A stretch of DNA of 64,000 bases from Delphinapterus leucas. Taxonomy: Eukaryota; Chordata; Mammalia; Artiodactyla; Monodontidae. Each line of letters starts with the position of its first letter. The stretch's first letter is position 1. Below, in pieces: positions 1 to 10,425 of the stretch. The notes under the pieces are model-generated. The model made no database searches. It had not been told where the DNA came from and saw nothing but the letters and a program-made list of their open reading frames with translations. Where the stretch lies: assembly GCF_002288925.2 (NCBI RefSeq), contig NW_022098001.1, positions 17,828,410 through 17,892,409 of the forward strand, read 5' to 3'. The position numbers and the translations under genes are program-made.

Positions 1-365
1 AGTGGGCATTGGCAGAATTCAGTTCCTCAAGGGCTGTCAGACTGAGGATCTAGTTCTTTTCATGCTGTCAGACTGAGCATTTAATTTCTCACTGGTCATC
101 TTAATTTCTTGCTATGTGGGCCTTTCCATGTGTCAAGTTGCTTCAACAAAGCCAGCAAGGCAAGAAAGCAATAGAATCTGCTAGCAAGATGGAAGTCACA
201 TTTTGTAGCCTCATCATGGAAGTGACAACTCATTATCATTACTGTATTCTGTTGATTAGACAGAAGACATTATGTCTAGCCCTCACTCAATGGGAGACTG
301 TTACACTTAGACATGAATACCAGGACACAGGCATTATTGGAGCCAGTCTTATCTGCTTGCCTCAG
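1..365. repeat. Ancient mammalian interspersed repeat (family unresolved)
   Basis: The block contains phrases I recognise from a common old mammalian repeat: 'gctagcaagatggaagtcac', 'cctcatcatggaagtgaca', 'tattctgttgattaga' and 'gaataccaggacacaggc'. The copy is diverged and cut by the left edge of the window. I cannot say whether it is an L1M 3' end or an LTR. The 86-codon open frame at 114-374 is incidental. Confidence 0.5.
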
Positions 366-2879
366 GGTGGTTGAGGACAGATAGACTGGGATTGGAGGAG
401 AGCTATGTATCTGCCCTGAATAGTGGTTTCTGGACATAGGCCCAGTTTCTGTGGTGAGACCCTCTTTAGGCTAAAATTGAAGGAGTTGTTTTCACCCAGA
501 AAGATTCAGGGAAACTTGAGAGGTGTGGCTTTCTCTCCTATGTGACAGTACGTGACACTGGGTGGAAGTAAAGCGTATGCTCTTCTTTTCTACATGTAAC
601 ACAGCATTGCTTTATCCTCACAGAACCTGTGTTATTTGTAATAAGGGCTCAGATAGTGGAGCTTCGCTGCTTCAAGAATTTGAATTATAAGGAGTGCTGA
701 GAGATTGTATCCTTGGATTTTTATGCCACTGTAAAAGGGCATGTTGAACATTACACGAATGGATGACTCTTGTCTCTTTGAGCAGCTTTGTGCACACTGG
801 ATATGTAGTTGAACACTAAATTATTCTAAGTAACTGTTATCAGTTCTTCTGTTTCTTACCCTCCTTTCTTCCTTTGACTCAGTGATCAAGTTCTCTGGAG
901 GTTTTAAACATCTTAATCTGTATGTAAAAATAATAAGGAAAGCCAAATATAAGTTAATTATCTAAGTTTCAAAGCAGAAGACTTGGCAGGGAGGACCAGC
1001 TGCTGCTCTGACTTCTAACCTATAGCCAGAGATATATTTTGAACAATGCTTATGATGTTCTTACATTATTTTGGATGGGTAAGTGGATATCCAAACATAT
1101 TAATCCTAAACTTTGTGAGCAAAATTTAAAGTATTTCTGTTTATCCGTGCACATACTAGATTACACAAAGAGGATGTAAGTGTTGATGTCCATCAAATAA
1201 CAATAAGTTAAAGATAAAGAATATAGAAAAGGAAGAGGTGGAAGCAGAGAAAGAGAAATGTGGAAGAAGTGTTTTTCCTCTGATAATCCTTATTAGATCT
1301 TTTCTGAATGATATACTGCAAGGACCATTACAAAATGTTCATAACATTTTGTTTCTTTCGAACAAAGCAACTCAGACTCTCCATGGAATGAAGGTAAGGA
1401 CAGCAGGAGACAGACATATCAGCTTTGTCTATTGAATTGGCCCAACAATTCCTTCTGTAAATAGTTTTAGAATGAACTTATTATGATGGACTATTTTCTC
1501 TGAAAACTTAGAGATTTCAGGACAGTGTTTCAGTACCACCTTATGTCTAATATTTATCAAAACAGGATAGACTAAAGGATTAAAATGTCTAAACTTTATC
1601 ATGTGTTTCTGTCTGCTGGCAAGGCTATAGAACAGTTGTTAATATTGAAAATGAGATGAAATATGTTCTAAATTTATCTTATCAGCCCTGTCTTTCAATA
1701 GAATGATAGTTACTTGACACTATCACATTGTTTTTCAGCCAGTTGAAACCAAATCTGAGAAGGCACAAATACATCCAGAAGTCATGGCTCAGAAATACAG
1801 AGTGATGCCAAATGAAACAGGTAAATGTTCATTCACCTGGGGACCATATTTTGACTGCATTATGGTGCAAATGGAAAAAAACCCCACAATGTTCTCATCA
1901 ATTCAAAAATCATACTTAAAAGACCTCAGTTGGAAACCATATATTTTTCCAATATCCATAATATGTACCATCTGGGTTACATCTGGCAACATAAAAATGT
2001 TGTCTTATGAACACTAAAGGTGTGAGAACCATCAAGCAGATCCAAGTTGATTTGGCACATTTGTTCACAAAGAAGGCAGTTCTTTTTGTGGTAAGATTTA
2101 GCTTAGAAAGCAAATGGAAGTTTAAGAACTCATCCCAATATACCCAGCTTTACCAAAAATAAAGAAATGGATTACTTTAATATTGATGAGACAAAAAGAT
2201 GGTGTTCTATACTAGAAGATTATAAAGAAGAAGAGTGAATTTTGGAAAATGAAACTGAATAACTAAATTTGAATCTTTTTATCAAGGCTAATTCCTACTC
2301 ATTTTAGAAATATAATATTGTGTATAGAAATTGTGATTCTCCTAAATAACACCAAGATTTAACTCTCAGTCTGTCTGTATGTAGGCCTGTGCTCAATGTT
2401 ATATGAAAGTTTAAAGTACACCAATGTATAGTATACACTGACCATTGCTCTGAAAGCCTCAACTTCAACAGTTACCTTTATACCTTAAGATCAACATTAA
2501 GAAAAGTGTTTAGTATGCTGCCTATTCCTTATTGTTGTTTGGGAAATATTATTTAGAGGTTACTAGAATGAAAACAAAATTTGTTCCAAATTATATATGT
2601 CTCCCATTTTTTAGGAGATATCTAGGCTAAAAGCGAATATACTTAACTAAGAACTTTATTCAATATGAACAACAGGTAGATAAAATAAGGGATAAGCAGG
2701 TCCACGATTTGATATACAAAGAATGATGTTAAATCATCTTGATTTTCCACTGGTGCTGAAATTATGGGTGGGAATATACTAGACTGAAGATGGAAAATAA
2801 TAACTGTAACCATAGTTATAACTGGAAACACTTATTCCATAGAACAGGCAAAGTTGTGAGAGAAGCAATATAATCAAAT
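366..2879. other. Unassigned AT-rich sequence
   Basis: No gene, RNA or repeat could be recognised by eye. Short open frames (for example 1784-2017 on plus and 1916-2113 on minus) show no domain, no splice context and no recognisable peptide. Very old repeats below visual detection may be present. Confidence 0.5.
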
Positions 2880-3506
2880 AATAAAATATGCTCAGTTTCC
2901 TCAGTCTGAAGCCTGGAGGAAACTCAACCTGCTGGTCCATTCCTTAGATGTGGCCCTGGATAGCCAACTGGAACTGTGCCTCCTGCAGGGGTGGAGGGTG
3001 GGGTGGAGAGAGCAAGAAGCAGAGGGGCTGCTGGGAAGAACTGAGAACAGAGACTTAGGGCTTCCCTGAATTGTGGGTCTGGCTACATTTCTGGGATGCT
3101 TGGCAGGGTGCTTAGGCTAAGCCAGGCTATTGGGTGGGGTCACAAGTCACCTTATGTACTTACTTTTCCTTTGTCTCCCCAGTATTTTTATGCAGGTCAT
3201 ATCAGTTCAAGGTAAGAAACAAGTGAAACACTGAAGAAAAAATAAGCAAAAAAGGTTATCAGGGGGAGTATCAAAAGGTAACAGAGGTTGTTCCCTGTCA
3301 AGAGGAAGGACTGGGCTGGCCACTGAGGAAGCCACCGACTGGCATGTACTGTGAATAGAGAGGTTCAGCAGGACTAGCCAGTGATGAATGCAGCCCAAGT
3401 GCTCCTGGGTACATCACTGGCTACCAGAACTGAGCGAAAATTACCATAATCAAAAGCTTTTGACAGGTATGCAGACTCAGAAACCTGACTTGGGCCTCAT
3501 CTAGAC
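2880..3506. other. GC-richer unassigned block
   Basis: Base composition rises clearly above the neighbours, especially at about 2930-3130 with G-rich runs such as 'ggggtggagggtggggtgg'. The texture resembles a diverged LTR, but no TG...CA boundary or TSD could be fixed. No reading frame here resembles a known protein. Confidence 0.35.
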
Positions 3507-3520
3507 AAGAATTGTCTTTT
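3507..3520 (+). repeat. Left TSD of inverted L1
   Basis: The 14 bases ending in 'attgtctttt' recur at 3904-3917 with one mismatch, bracketing the L1 fragment between them. Confidence 0.7.
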
Positions 3521-3903
3521 TTAAATTAATTTTTATTGGAGTATAGTTGATTTACAATGTTGTGTTAGTTTCTACAGTACAGCACAGTGAATTAGTTATA
3601 CATATACATATATCTACCCTTTTTTAGATTATTTTCTCATATAGGTCATTACAGAGTATTGAGTAGAGTTCCCTGTGCTATACAGTAGGTTCTTTTATAT
3701 ATAGTAATGTGTATATATTAATCCTAATCTCCCAATTTACCAGAAAACCATAATTCGAAAAGATACATGCACCCCAGTGTTCATTGCAGCACTATTTACA
3801 ACAGCCAAGACATGGAAACAACCTAAATGTCCATGGATGGATGAATGGATAAAGAAGATGTGGTACATATATACAATGGAATACTACCCAGCTATAAAAA
3901 AGA
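3521..3903 (-). mobile_element. L1 fragment with inverted 5' part (twin priming)
   Basis: Two L1 pieces lie head to tail in opposite orientation. About 3521-3735 is the L1 3' UTR read on the minus strand (T-rich start, then 'ttggagtatagttgattta', 'gagttccctgtgctata'). About 3736-3903 is the 3' end of ORF2 read on the plus strand ('gcagcactatttacaacagc', 'aaagaagatgtggtacata'). The element therefore inserted on minus with its 5' portion flipped, as expected from twin-primed reverse transcription. A 14-bp TSD flanks the whole unit, so it is one insertion and not two. The 3' UTR is the same older subtype as the L1 at 40203. Confidence 0.85.
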
Positions 3904-3917
3904 AAGGATTGTCTTTT
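3904..3917 (+). repeat. Right TSD of inverted L1
   Basis: This is the partner of the 14-bp repeat at 3507-3520, with 13 of 14 positions identical. Confidence 0.7.
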
Positions 3918-4034
3918 GAGGCAGATTCACATTAATTAAATTCATGAGCCTGATGAAGCCAATATGGAGGCCATTTTATTCTCTTTAATGGCCAGCAAGT
4001 TTCTGCCTATCTGCATTCCTCTACATTACTTTTC

Positions 4035-4530
4035 AGAGTGAATCTCCTACTACCCTACCCTTTGCTATGCTTGGGCCACCCTAAACCATGTGAGCTTTGT
4101 CAGACACACCTGCTTCCTTCTCCCAGGGCCCTTTTCCTCACTTTTCTTCCCAGCTTGCTTTTGGTCAGCTTATCTTGCTTTTTGTCTTGCTTTTCTCCAG
4201 CTCTTTCAGTCATTTCGCAAATGACCCCAGTGAGGCTTTCACTCATGTCCCTGTTTAAAATACAACATCTGCCCACCCTCACCCACTTCCTGCTTATTCC
4301 CTTCTCCTTTTTTCCCCATAGTCCTTATCACCATCTGATGCATTTTATATTTTACTTATTTATTTTGTTTATTTTTTTTATTTACTAGAATGTAAATTCT
4401 GCTTACTTACTAAAAGGTCAATTCTATGATATCAAGGACTTTTGTCTGTTTTATTTACTGATGTATCCTCAGAATCTAGGACACTGCTTGGAACATAGTA
4501 GGTACTCAATTAAAAATATATTTAATAAAG
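4035..4530 (+). mobile_element. L2 LINE 3' end
   Basis: The stretch follows the L2 3' region in order: 'ccttatcaccatctgatgca', 'actagaatgtaaattctgc', 'cttttgtctgttttatttac', then 'gaacatagtaggtactcaat' and a short A/T-rich tail. L2 has been inactive since before the placental radiation, and this copy shows matching decay. The 116-codon open frame at 4038-4388 lies in its C/T-rich 3' region and is not meaningful. Confidence 0.85.
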
Positions 4531-4784
4531 TCTGAAATGGGGATCCTCCCTCAACAAATACACACCCAAAACAGGTCCCCTCCTTGTTCCTATCAGTAAG
4601 GATGGGAAGAGAGAAGCATTGATGATCTTAGAAGAACTCCTGTGGATGGGGACAAGGTTTAGAGCCTTCTGTTTTAGAACTAACAGCCTCGTATGGAAAA
4701 TTTTGTGTGTGAATAAAAACAAAATAGAGAAAAATGTGTTTATTCAGTTAATTAACTAACTTACACAGAAAAATATAACTACAG
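4531..4784. other. Unassigned spacer
   Basis: No recognisable feature between the L2 copy and the LTR-like repeat. Confidence 0.5.
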
Positions 4785-4825
4785 CTATGTCTATTAGTCA
4801 GCGTTCTCCAGAGAAACAGAACAGG

Positions 4826-4843
4826 ACATATCTATCTATCTAA

Positions 4844-4889
<46 letters not shown>

Positions 4890-4896
4890 GATAGAT
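4826..4896. repeat. TATC/TAGA microsatellite with inverted core
   Basis: A short run of TATC units turns, across 'aa', into a longer run of TAGA units. The turn forms an inverted repeat with arms 'ctatctatcta' and 'tagatagatag', able to fold as a hairpin. Length polymorphism is likely. Confidence 0.9.
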
Positions 4897-4897
4897 A

Positions 4898-5101
4898 CTC
4901 TTGAACAAGGCTGAGGCTTCAACCCCAAGCAGTTGAAAATTTGCATATAACTTTACACTCAGCCCTCTCTATCTGCAGTCCTGCATCCCCAGATTAAAAC
5001 AACCACAGATAATGTAGTACTATATCGTATGTATTTATTGAAAAATAATCTGCATATCAGTAGACCTACACAGTTCAAACCCATGTTCTTCAATGATCAA
5101 C
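4898..5101. mobile_element. Tigger-like palindromic DNA transposon (MITE)
   Basis: The ends are roughly inverted: 'cttgaacaa' near the left end and 'ttcttcaatgatcaac' at the right. The middle carries the family phrases 'cagccctctctatctgcagt' and, on the reverse strand, 'tttttcaataaatacata'. TA dinucleotides at 4896-4897 and 5102-5103 fit a TA target duplication. It is non-autonomous, with no transposase frame, and sits inside the older LTR-like repeat beside its tetranucleotide tract. Confidence 0.7.
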
Positions 5102-5112
5102 TATATACATTT

Positions 5113-5195
5113 CATGTATATGTGTATATGTGTCTGTGTGTATCTATCTATCTATCTCTATGCAGAAAAAGAGAGAGAGGGAGAGAGAGGGGGCA
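5113..5195. repeat. TG, TATC and GA simple repeats
   Basis: Consecutive short tracts: a 'tatatgtgt' block, four TATC units, then a GA/GGGAGA-rich block to about 5195. They belong to the interrupted LTR-like repeat, and their TATC part mirrors the TAGA tract on the other side of the MITE. Confidence 0.85.
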
Positions 5196-5694
5196 AGTAG
5201 GTTTATTATAAAAATTGGCTCACACAATTATGGAAGTCGAGCAGTCCCATGATCTGTCACCCAAAATTTGGAGAACAAGAAAAGCTGGTGGTATTACTCA
5301 GTCTGAGTTCAAAGCCCTAAGAATTGGGGGAGGGTGATGGTGTAAGTCCAGGTCTGAGTTCAAAGTCTGAGAACCAGAAGAGCAGATGTCCAAGGGCAGG
5401 AGAAGATGGATGGATATCCCCGCTCAAGCAGAGAGTGAATTTGCCCTTCCCCCTCCTTTTTGTTCTATTCAGGCCCTCAGGGGATTAGACAATGCCCACC
5501 TGCAATGGTAAGGGCCTCTTCCTTACTCAGTCTACTGATGCAAATGCTAATCTCTTCCAGAGACACCCTCACAGACCCACTCAGGAATAATGTTTTATCA
5601 GTTATCTTGTGCATCCCTCAGTTACTAACCCTTAAAATTACAATGATAATTTTATCAGTCAAGTGGACACATAAAATTAACCATCACACTATGT

Positions 5695-5890
5695 AAAAGT
5701 GTAAATGTAATAACTTATGTTACATGATACTTTACATGATAAACATACTTTGTTACATGCAAAATACAATTGCAATATTATGTACAGCATGACTACTGTA
5801 TTTATTCACAGTAGACAGTGGAGCTTGGTAAGCAAATTAAAAATTTTAAATTCCTTGGAGAGTATGCAACCAGACTAAGAGAATTGATTA
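5695..5890. other. Unassigned spacer
   Basis: AT-rich, nothing recognised. Confidence 0.5.
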
Positions 5891-5892
5891 TA

Positions 5893-5954
5893 TTGGGTTA
5901 GCCAAAATTTCTTTCGGGTTTTTCCATTCCGAACAAACTTTTTGGCCAACCAAA
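5893..5954. mobile_element. 62-bp mariner MITE
   Basis: Nearly the whole element is two inverted arms: 'ttgggttagccaaaattt' at the left, and its complement-like partner ending 'tttggccaaccaaa' at the right, with 'cgggtttttccattccg' between. TA lies directly on both sides (5891-5892 and 5955-5956), the hallmark target duplication of Tc1/mariner elements. The ends match the mariner MITEs known from ruminants and cetaceans. It has no coding capacity. Confidence 0.88.
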
Positions 5955-5956
5955 TA

Positions 5957-6599
5957 CCTATAGTAGTGACTAAATCTTAAACTATAATTTTTTGTATGCT
6001 CCTCAAAAAAGTAATTATATTTAATTGCACTTAATTTCCAGCTTGAGTCCCATTCCGTCTGGTAGCAGGATCATTAGTTTCTTCTGACAATTCAGAGTAA
6101 ACATACTCAGTTCAACATAGATTCAGTCAATTCAGAATTGCTCTCCTTCTTTTTCTCCCTTTGATTATTTCTAAGTCTTGGGAAGTTTATTTAGTGTCAC
6201 TGCACTGAAGGAATGTCCTATCCTGTCTTTTGTCATCATTTTCTACATTGCTGGCCTCTGATGAGAGTGCCACATTCCCACTTGCCACCTTGTATGGCTC
6301 ATAGTATCATTCCCTCTCTTCCCTTCAACCTACCAAAAGGGCTTCTTCACATCTGTCTTCTTTCTGTCCTTTACCTTTGTGTTGCTCTGGGAAAAGTTTG
6401 AAAGATACACATGAAGATGTCCCATGCTCTTCAATGTCACTCTGGAGGCCTAGGAAACTTGGAGGAGAGTGCTGATGAGGTGATGGTAGGTAGGGGATGT
6501 CTTTGAACTTCTCTGACTATACAAGCTACATTTCTCCTTGACTGCTACATCAACATTCCAGTACTGGAATCTCCTCAAACCTTGCCAATTTCCAGAACC
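5957..6599. other. Unassigned sequence
   Basis: No gene or repeat recognised; short frames have no identifiable product. Confidence 0.5.
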
Positions 6600-7105
6600 A
6601 CAGATAGTAAATGAGACACATGTTGACTTTGCCTTAAGGTTCAAACCTGCATGGTAATTAGTGGCAGAGATGGCCATCTGTCCACAAAAATATCATACTT
6701 CTCCTTCCATAGTACAGAATTATTGCTGGAAGGAGGCTGTATATCCAGGGGCTGTATTTCCAAGTTCCCTTTGTGAAATCCGGTTGTGAATATGTAACTA
6801 GTTCTTGCCAATTGAATGAGAGTAGAAACGATGTATGTCATTTCTATCTGAGGGTTTATAAGAAGCAGGTGTGACTTTTTCACTTTCTATTTTCCCTTTT
6901 CCCTACTGGATGCCAAGGTTCTATGGAACTGAGGAACCATAAAATGGAAGGAGCTTGGGTACTTGAGTCACCACATGGAGAAAAGCTGCCCACCATTCAG
7001 ACCAACCTCCTTGGACTATTGCATAAGAAATAAAATACTATTGTATTAAGCCTCCAAAATTTGGTTATAGCAGCAAGTATTACTTTAGCAAATACTAAAT
7101 TCCGT
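6600..7105 (+). repeat. Ancient retroelement repeat with polyadenylation-like end
   Basis: From about 6770 the sequence follows an old mammalian repeat in order: 'gtaactagttcttgccaatt', 'ggatgccaaggttc', 'aatggaaggagcttgggta', 'cttggactattgcataagaa', 'aaataaaatactattgta', 'ttaagcctccaaaatttgg'. The AATAAA with the downstream 'gttatagcagc' tail resembles the 3' half of a MaLR-type LTR or an L1M 3' end. The left boundary is uncertain. Confidence 0.5.
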
Positions 7106-7340
7106 GGTCCTCCAGACCTAGGTCTGGGAATGGAGGGCAGACCATTTCATAGTATGCTCAGTGACATCTAATTTGCTTCCTTTCTCATAAACTCTATTCC
7201 TAGTCCATGGAATCTTCATCTAGTGTGAATTCACAAGAAAAATCTTTCCTGGGTGATATGTATTCTTTCATGAATATTACTTAGTGTAAGGCCAGCCTTG
7301 TTCTATGAAGAAGTCAAAGTCTTTTCCTTGAATTTCAAAA

Positions 7341-7351
7341 GTACTTGTGGA
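7341..7351 (+). repeat. Left TSD of second inverted L1
   Basis: 'gtacttgtgga' recurs as 'gtactgtgga' at 7905-7914, one base shorter. The last base could also belong to the L1. Confidence 0.6.
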
Positions 7352-7904
7352 CTTACTTCACTCTAGGTCCATCCACCTCACTAGAAATAACTCAATTTCG
7401 TTTCTTTTTATGGCTGAGTAATATTCCATTGTATATATGTGCCGCATCTTCTTTATCCATTCATCTGTAGATGGACACTTAGGTTGCTTCCATGTGCTGG
7501 CTATTGTAAATAGAGCTGCAATGAACATTGTGGTACATGACTCTTTATAAGAAATCTTAAAAAAAATAATTGGTTCTGAAGAACCTAGGGGCAGGACAGG
7601 AATAAAGATGCAGATGTGGGGAGGGCGAAGGGTAAGCTGGGACGAAGTGGAAGAGTGGCACGGACTTATATATACTACCAAATGTAAAACAGATAGCTAG
7701 TGGGAAGCAGCCACATAGCACAGGGAGATCAGCTCAGTGTTTTGTGACCACCTAGAGGGGTGGGATAGGGAGGGTGGGAGGGAGAGGCAAGAGGGAGGAG
7801 ATATGGGGATATATGTATATGTATAGCTGATTCACTTTGTTATAAAGCAGAAACTAACACACCATTGTAAAGGAATTATACTCCAATAAAGATGTTAAAA
7901 AAAT
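7351..7904 (+). mobile_element. L1 fragment with inverted 5' part (twin priming)
   Basis: About 7351-7550 is the 3' end of L1 ORF2 on the minus strand ('gctgagtaatattccattgt', 'tagagctgcaatgaacat'). From about 7551 to 7904 the L1 3' UTR runs on plus ('gggtaagctgggacgaagt', 'aacagatagctagtgggaag', 'tatactccaataaagatg') and ends in A's. An imperfect TSD of 10-11 bp brackets the unit, so it is one plus-strand insertion with a flipped 5' segment. The 3' UTR is the later cetartiodactyl subtype, also seen at 41538 and 61709. The 107-codon minus frame at 7358-7681 is a relic of ORF2 run into other sequence. Confidence 0.87.
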
Positions 7905-7914
7905 GTACTGTGGA
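7905..7914 (+). repeat. Right TSD of second inverted L1
   Basis: 'gtactgtgga' directly follows the poly(A) tail; partner at 7341-7351. Confidence 0.6.
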
Positions 7915-9084
7915 ATATAAAGTTGAGTACTGCCTGAAAACATTCTCTTTGCTTTCTCACTGCCATAATTCTTCTGAGGCAGTGGATGTTTCTAGCTGAA
8001 TGGAAGTTAGAGAGGATAGCTTCTAGTTAGGGTTGTTTGGGTAAAGAAGGTAAACTTGAATTAAGATAATATTTTCTTACCTCATAATTCATACCATTGC
8101 ATAATATTAGGGGGTACTTCTCATAGAACTGTAGTACATAAAGTCTAAAAATTAATTTATTTTTCTACTTTTCCCTAGAGAGTGCTTAGATGAGTTTTGC
8201 CAACATTTGCTTTGGTGACCTTCCTTCATCTGTACTTTCCTGACTGATCCTCACTTCTGACAAACACATGATTTCTTTAGACAGTTCATCCTTGCAATCA
8301 GATTATCTTCAATGCTGAGTGTTGAGAGTTATTTGAGTTTTTAAAGTGAGTGTGTTTATCTGTGTTCTTGCCCATTGCATTTTTTAAAAATAAAACTTAT
8401 ATCAGAGGATGATCAAATTAAGACAATCTTAATTTTAAGATTTTGGGGAACAGCAACTCTTGACCCAGTCTCCATGTTCTTAAATACTAGGTTTTTTTTT
8501 TTTTTACAGGCATTTCTTCTATTGTGATTTGGCAACCAACCTACACTTTTTGGGAAGCCAAAAATCCCTGAAATTATAGAAGAAGCCCCTTCAGATGTGA
8601 AGAGACTGAAGAGTTTCAGATATATGGACATTCCCTGTCATGCATTTTAATAACCAAATAAAAAAGCCTGGCAATGGGCACAGGGGACTGAAACCACATG
8701 CTGACAACTCTGTCTGTTTCAGGGATAGGCTAATGCAGGTATGATTGCTATCACTCAGGGCAAATGTTCAGTTAGGATAGTGAGAATTCAGAGCTTAGAT
8801 AGTGAAAGATACTTGTATTTTATTTTTGAGTTAAAATAGAAAATTTTTGGATAATGAAGAAGAGTACCTGCATTTCCATGTTCCTCTTTATGAGGAAAAG
8901 TGTTCTCTCAAAAAGGGCATTCTACTGGATTCTTCTCATTGTTATGTCAATGAATGTCTTCCTATTCACTTGGAGGTAGGCAATTAACTTAATATCAGTA
9001 TTAGGAATCTTTCAAATATCTGCATGATTAACAGTAACTTAAACATTGTTGACCTTATGAAAATGGGATATATCTCTTCCTTCT
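7915..9084. other. Unassigned sequence
   Basis: No recognisable gene or repeat. A run of about 13 T at 8490-8503 is the only conspicuous simple tract; no SINE or L1 body is attached to it. Confidence 0.5.
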
Positions 9085-9165
9085 AGAACCAGAAGGCATT
9101 GCCTCATGCATTCTCTGCACTTCTCAGATAGTGAAACTGAGCCTCAGAAAGGTAAAGTATTTGGT
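9085..9165 (-). mobile_element. MIR fragment
   Basis: 'agatagtgaaactgagcctc' followed by 'agaaaggtaaagta' corresponds to the reverse complement of the MIR core. Short and diverged. Confidence 0.5.
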
Positions 9166-9192
9166 AAGGTTATTCTTCTTTGTACAGAATGA

Positions 9193-9267
9193 GAAATGCA
9201 TACTAGCTAGGAAAGGAGAAGGAAGAAATATGAAGAAATGCATACTAGCTAGGAAAGGAAAAGGAAG
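9193..9267 (+). repeat. 42-bp tandem duplication
   Basis: The 33-base string starting 'gaaatgcatactagctagg' at 9193 recurs at 9235 with a single difference (GAG against AAA context). The offset is 42 bp, in frame in the short open frame 9131-9529, which therefore reads CILARKG twice. That frame has no recognisable product. Confidence 0.9.
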
Positions 9268-9373
9268 CATGGAAACACTGTCAATAATAGGGAATGTGTT
9301 TGTAACATGTCAAATAAGATACACACATATATACTGGATGGTTATAGAGCTCTCACTTTTTCTTCCTCTCTAC

Positions 9374-9416
9374 ATACTCACCCACATACCCACACACACA
9401 CACAAACACACACATA
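9374..9416. repeat. (CA)n microsatellite
   Basis: Imperfect CA run with 'cacacacacacaaacacaca' as its core. Confidence 0.9.
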
Positions 9417-9639
9417 TTTGCTTCATAAGGCAAGAAACATTGAATACCAACATATTAAAATATATGAATTTTTCTATTTTTAGAATGATTTATTTGTTAT
9501 GGACACATGTTCAGAGCCTTGACAGCTAAACCACCTTATAAATTGAAAACAAGTAATAAATGGGGTGTTCAAATATGCACACCAAATAATTTAAGTATTA
9601 AGGGGAAAGTTGTAATAACAATGAACTAAATTATAATAG

Positions 9640-9790
9640 CTGTTAATATGCTAAGGATTTTGATGTTCATTGAATCCTTATAACAACCTGATGACTAATA
9701 TAAGGATTGCCATTTTAAAGATGCAGAAACTGAGGCTCAGTGGAAGTTATGAAACCTTTTACACAACAGGGTTTCCTCGGGATCTTATGC
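9640..9790 (-). mobile_element. MIR SINE
   Basis: Reverse complement of the MIR core: 'ccttataacaacctgatga', 'cattttaaagatgcagaaac', 'tgaggctcagtggaagtta'. Old tRNA-derived SINE common to all mammals. Confidence 0.75.
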
Positions 9791-10314
9791 ACATTCAAAG
9801 AATCACTGACCTCTATCGCACATCAAAGCCACTCAAATAAGTAGGAGAGTAGTTATTCTTGTGAACTAGAAGTTCATCGTCCAGACCAAGGGAATGTTCC
9901 ATTGGAAAAAATTTCAAGACCCAGTAGTCCATAAAGATAAAAAATAGTCTGCCTCAACAATTCCCTTATGAACTCCCACAAAGAGCTGTAGAGTGAAAAG
10001 GGCAGCCATCAGTAAAATATAGTGGTAACTTAAAATTATCTTTTGAAACATAGATCATTAGTAATGCTGCTACTTCTCCTTTCTTCTTTTCCTGAGTGTA
10101 ATATGCACAGCTATGTGAATTATGTAAGACTCTAAGGTAGGGCTCACAGGTGAACCTGGCTGAGAAGAACAAAATCTTCCCAACCTTGTTTTTACACAGT
10201 CCTCTCTAGCAATCTTCTCAGATAATGTATCTAATTCTCAATCAGTAACTTGATATTTTCACTATAGAGGTAAAAGGAGGTGGAGAAAAACCAGGAGACA
10301 TGCCGTTTTCATTC
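9791..10314. other. Unassigned sequence
   Basis: Nothing recognised; the 68-codon minus frame at 9966-10172 has no identifiable domain. Confidence 0.5.
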
Positions 10315-10425
10315 AGACATATGTTACTTATTTATACTGGGTGCTGTGCCCCTGCCAAGTCAGGGAATACAAACAGAATCAGGAAAGGCTGCTGTACTTA
10401 AGGAGCTTACAGCCTAGTGGTCTTT
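10315..10425 (-). mobile_element. L2 fragment
   Basis: Reads as the reverse complement of the L2 3' end: 'tactgggtgctgtgcccctg' then 'gggaatacaaacagaatcag' and 'aaggagcttacagcctagtg'. Confidence 0.65.

Larger units (their letters stand above)
4791..5688 (-). mobile_element. Ancient LTR-like repeat, interrupted
   Basis: The plus strand starts with 'gttctccagagaaacagaac' and ends 'cataaaattaaccatcaca', both hallmarks of a widespread old mammalian repeat. Read on minus it begins TGTGATGG, like an LTR. Internal blocks such as 'attggctcacacaattatgg' and 'tgcaaatgctaatctcttcc' keep the expected order. A candidate 6-bp TSD 'ctatgt' flanks it at 4785-4790 and 5689-5694. It is interrupted by a tetranucleotide tract and by the MITE at 4898-5101. 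I cannot choose between an LTR and an L1M 3' end. Confidence 0.6.

Noticed and set aside
4038..4388. 116-codon plus frame rich in Leu and Ser
   Set aside because: Lies in the C/T-rich 3' part of an L2 copy.
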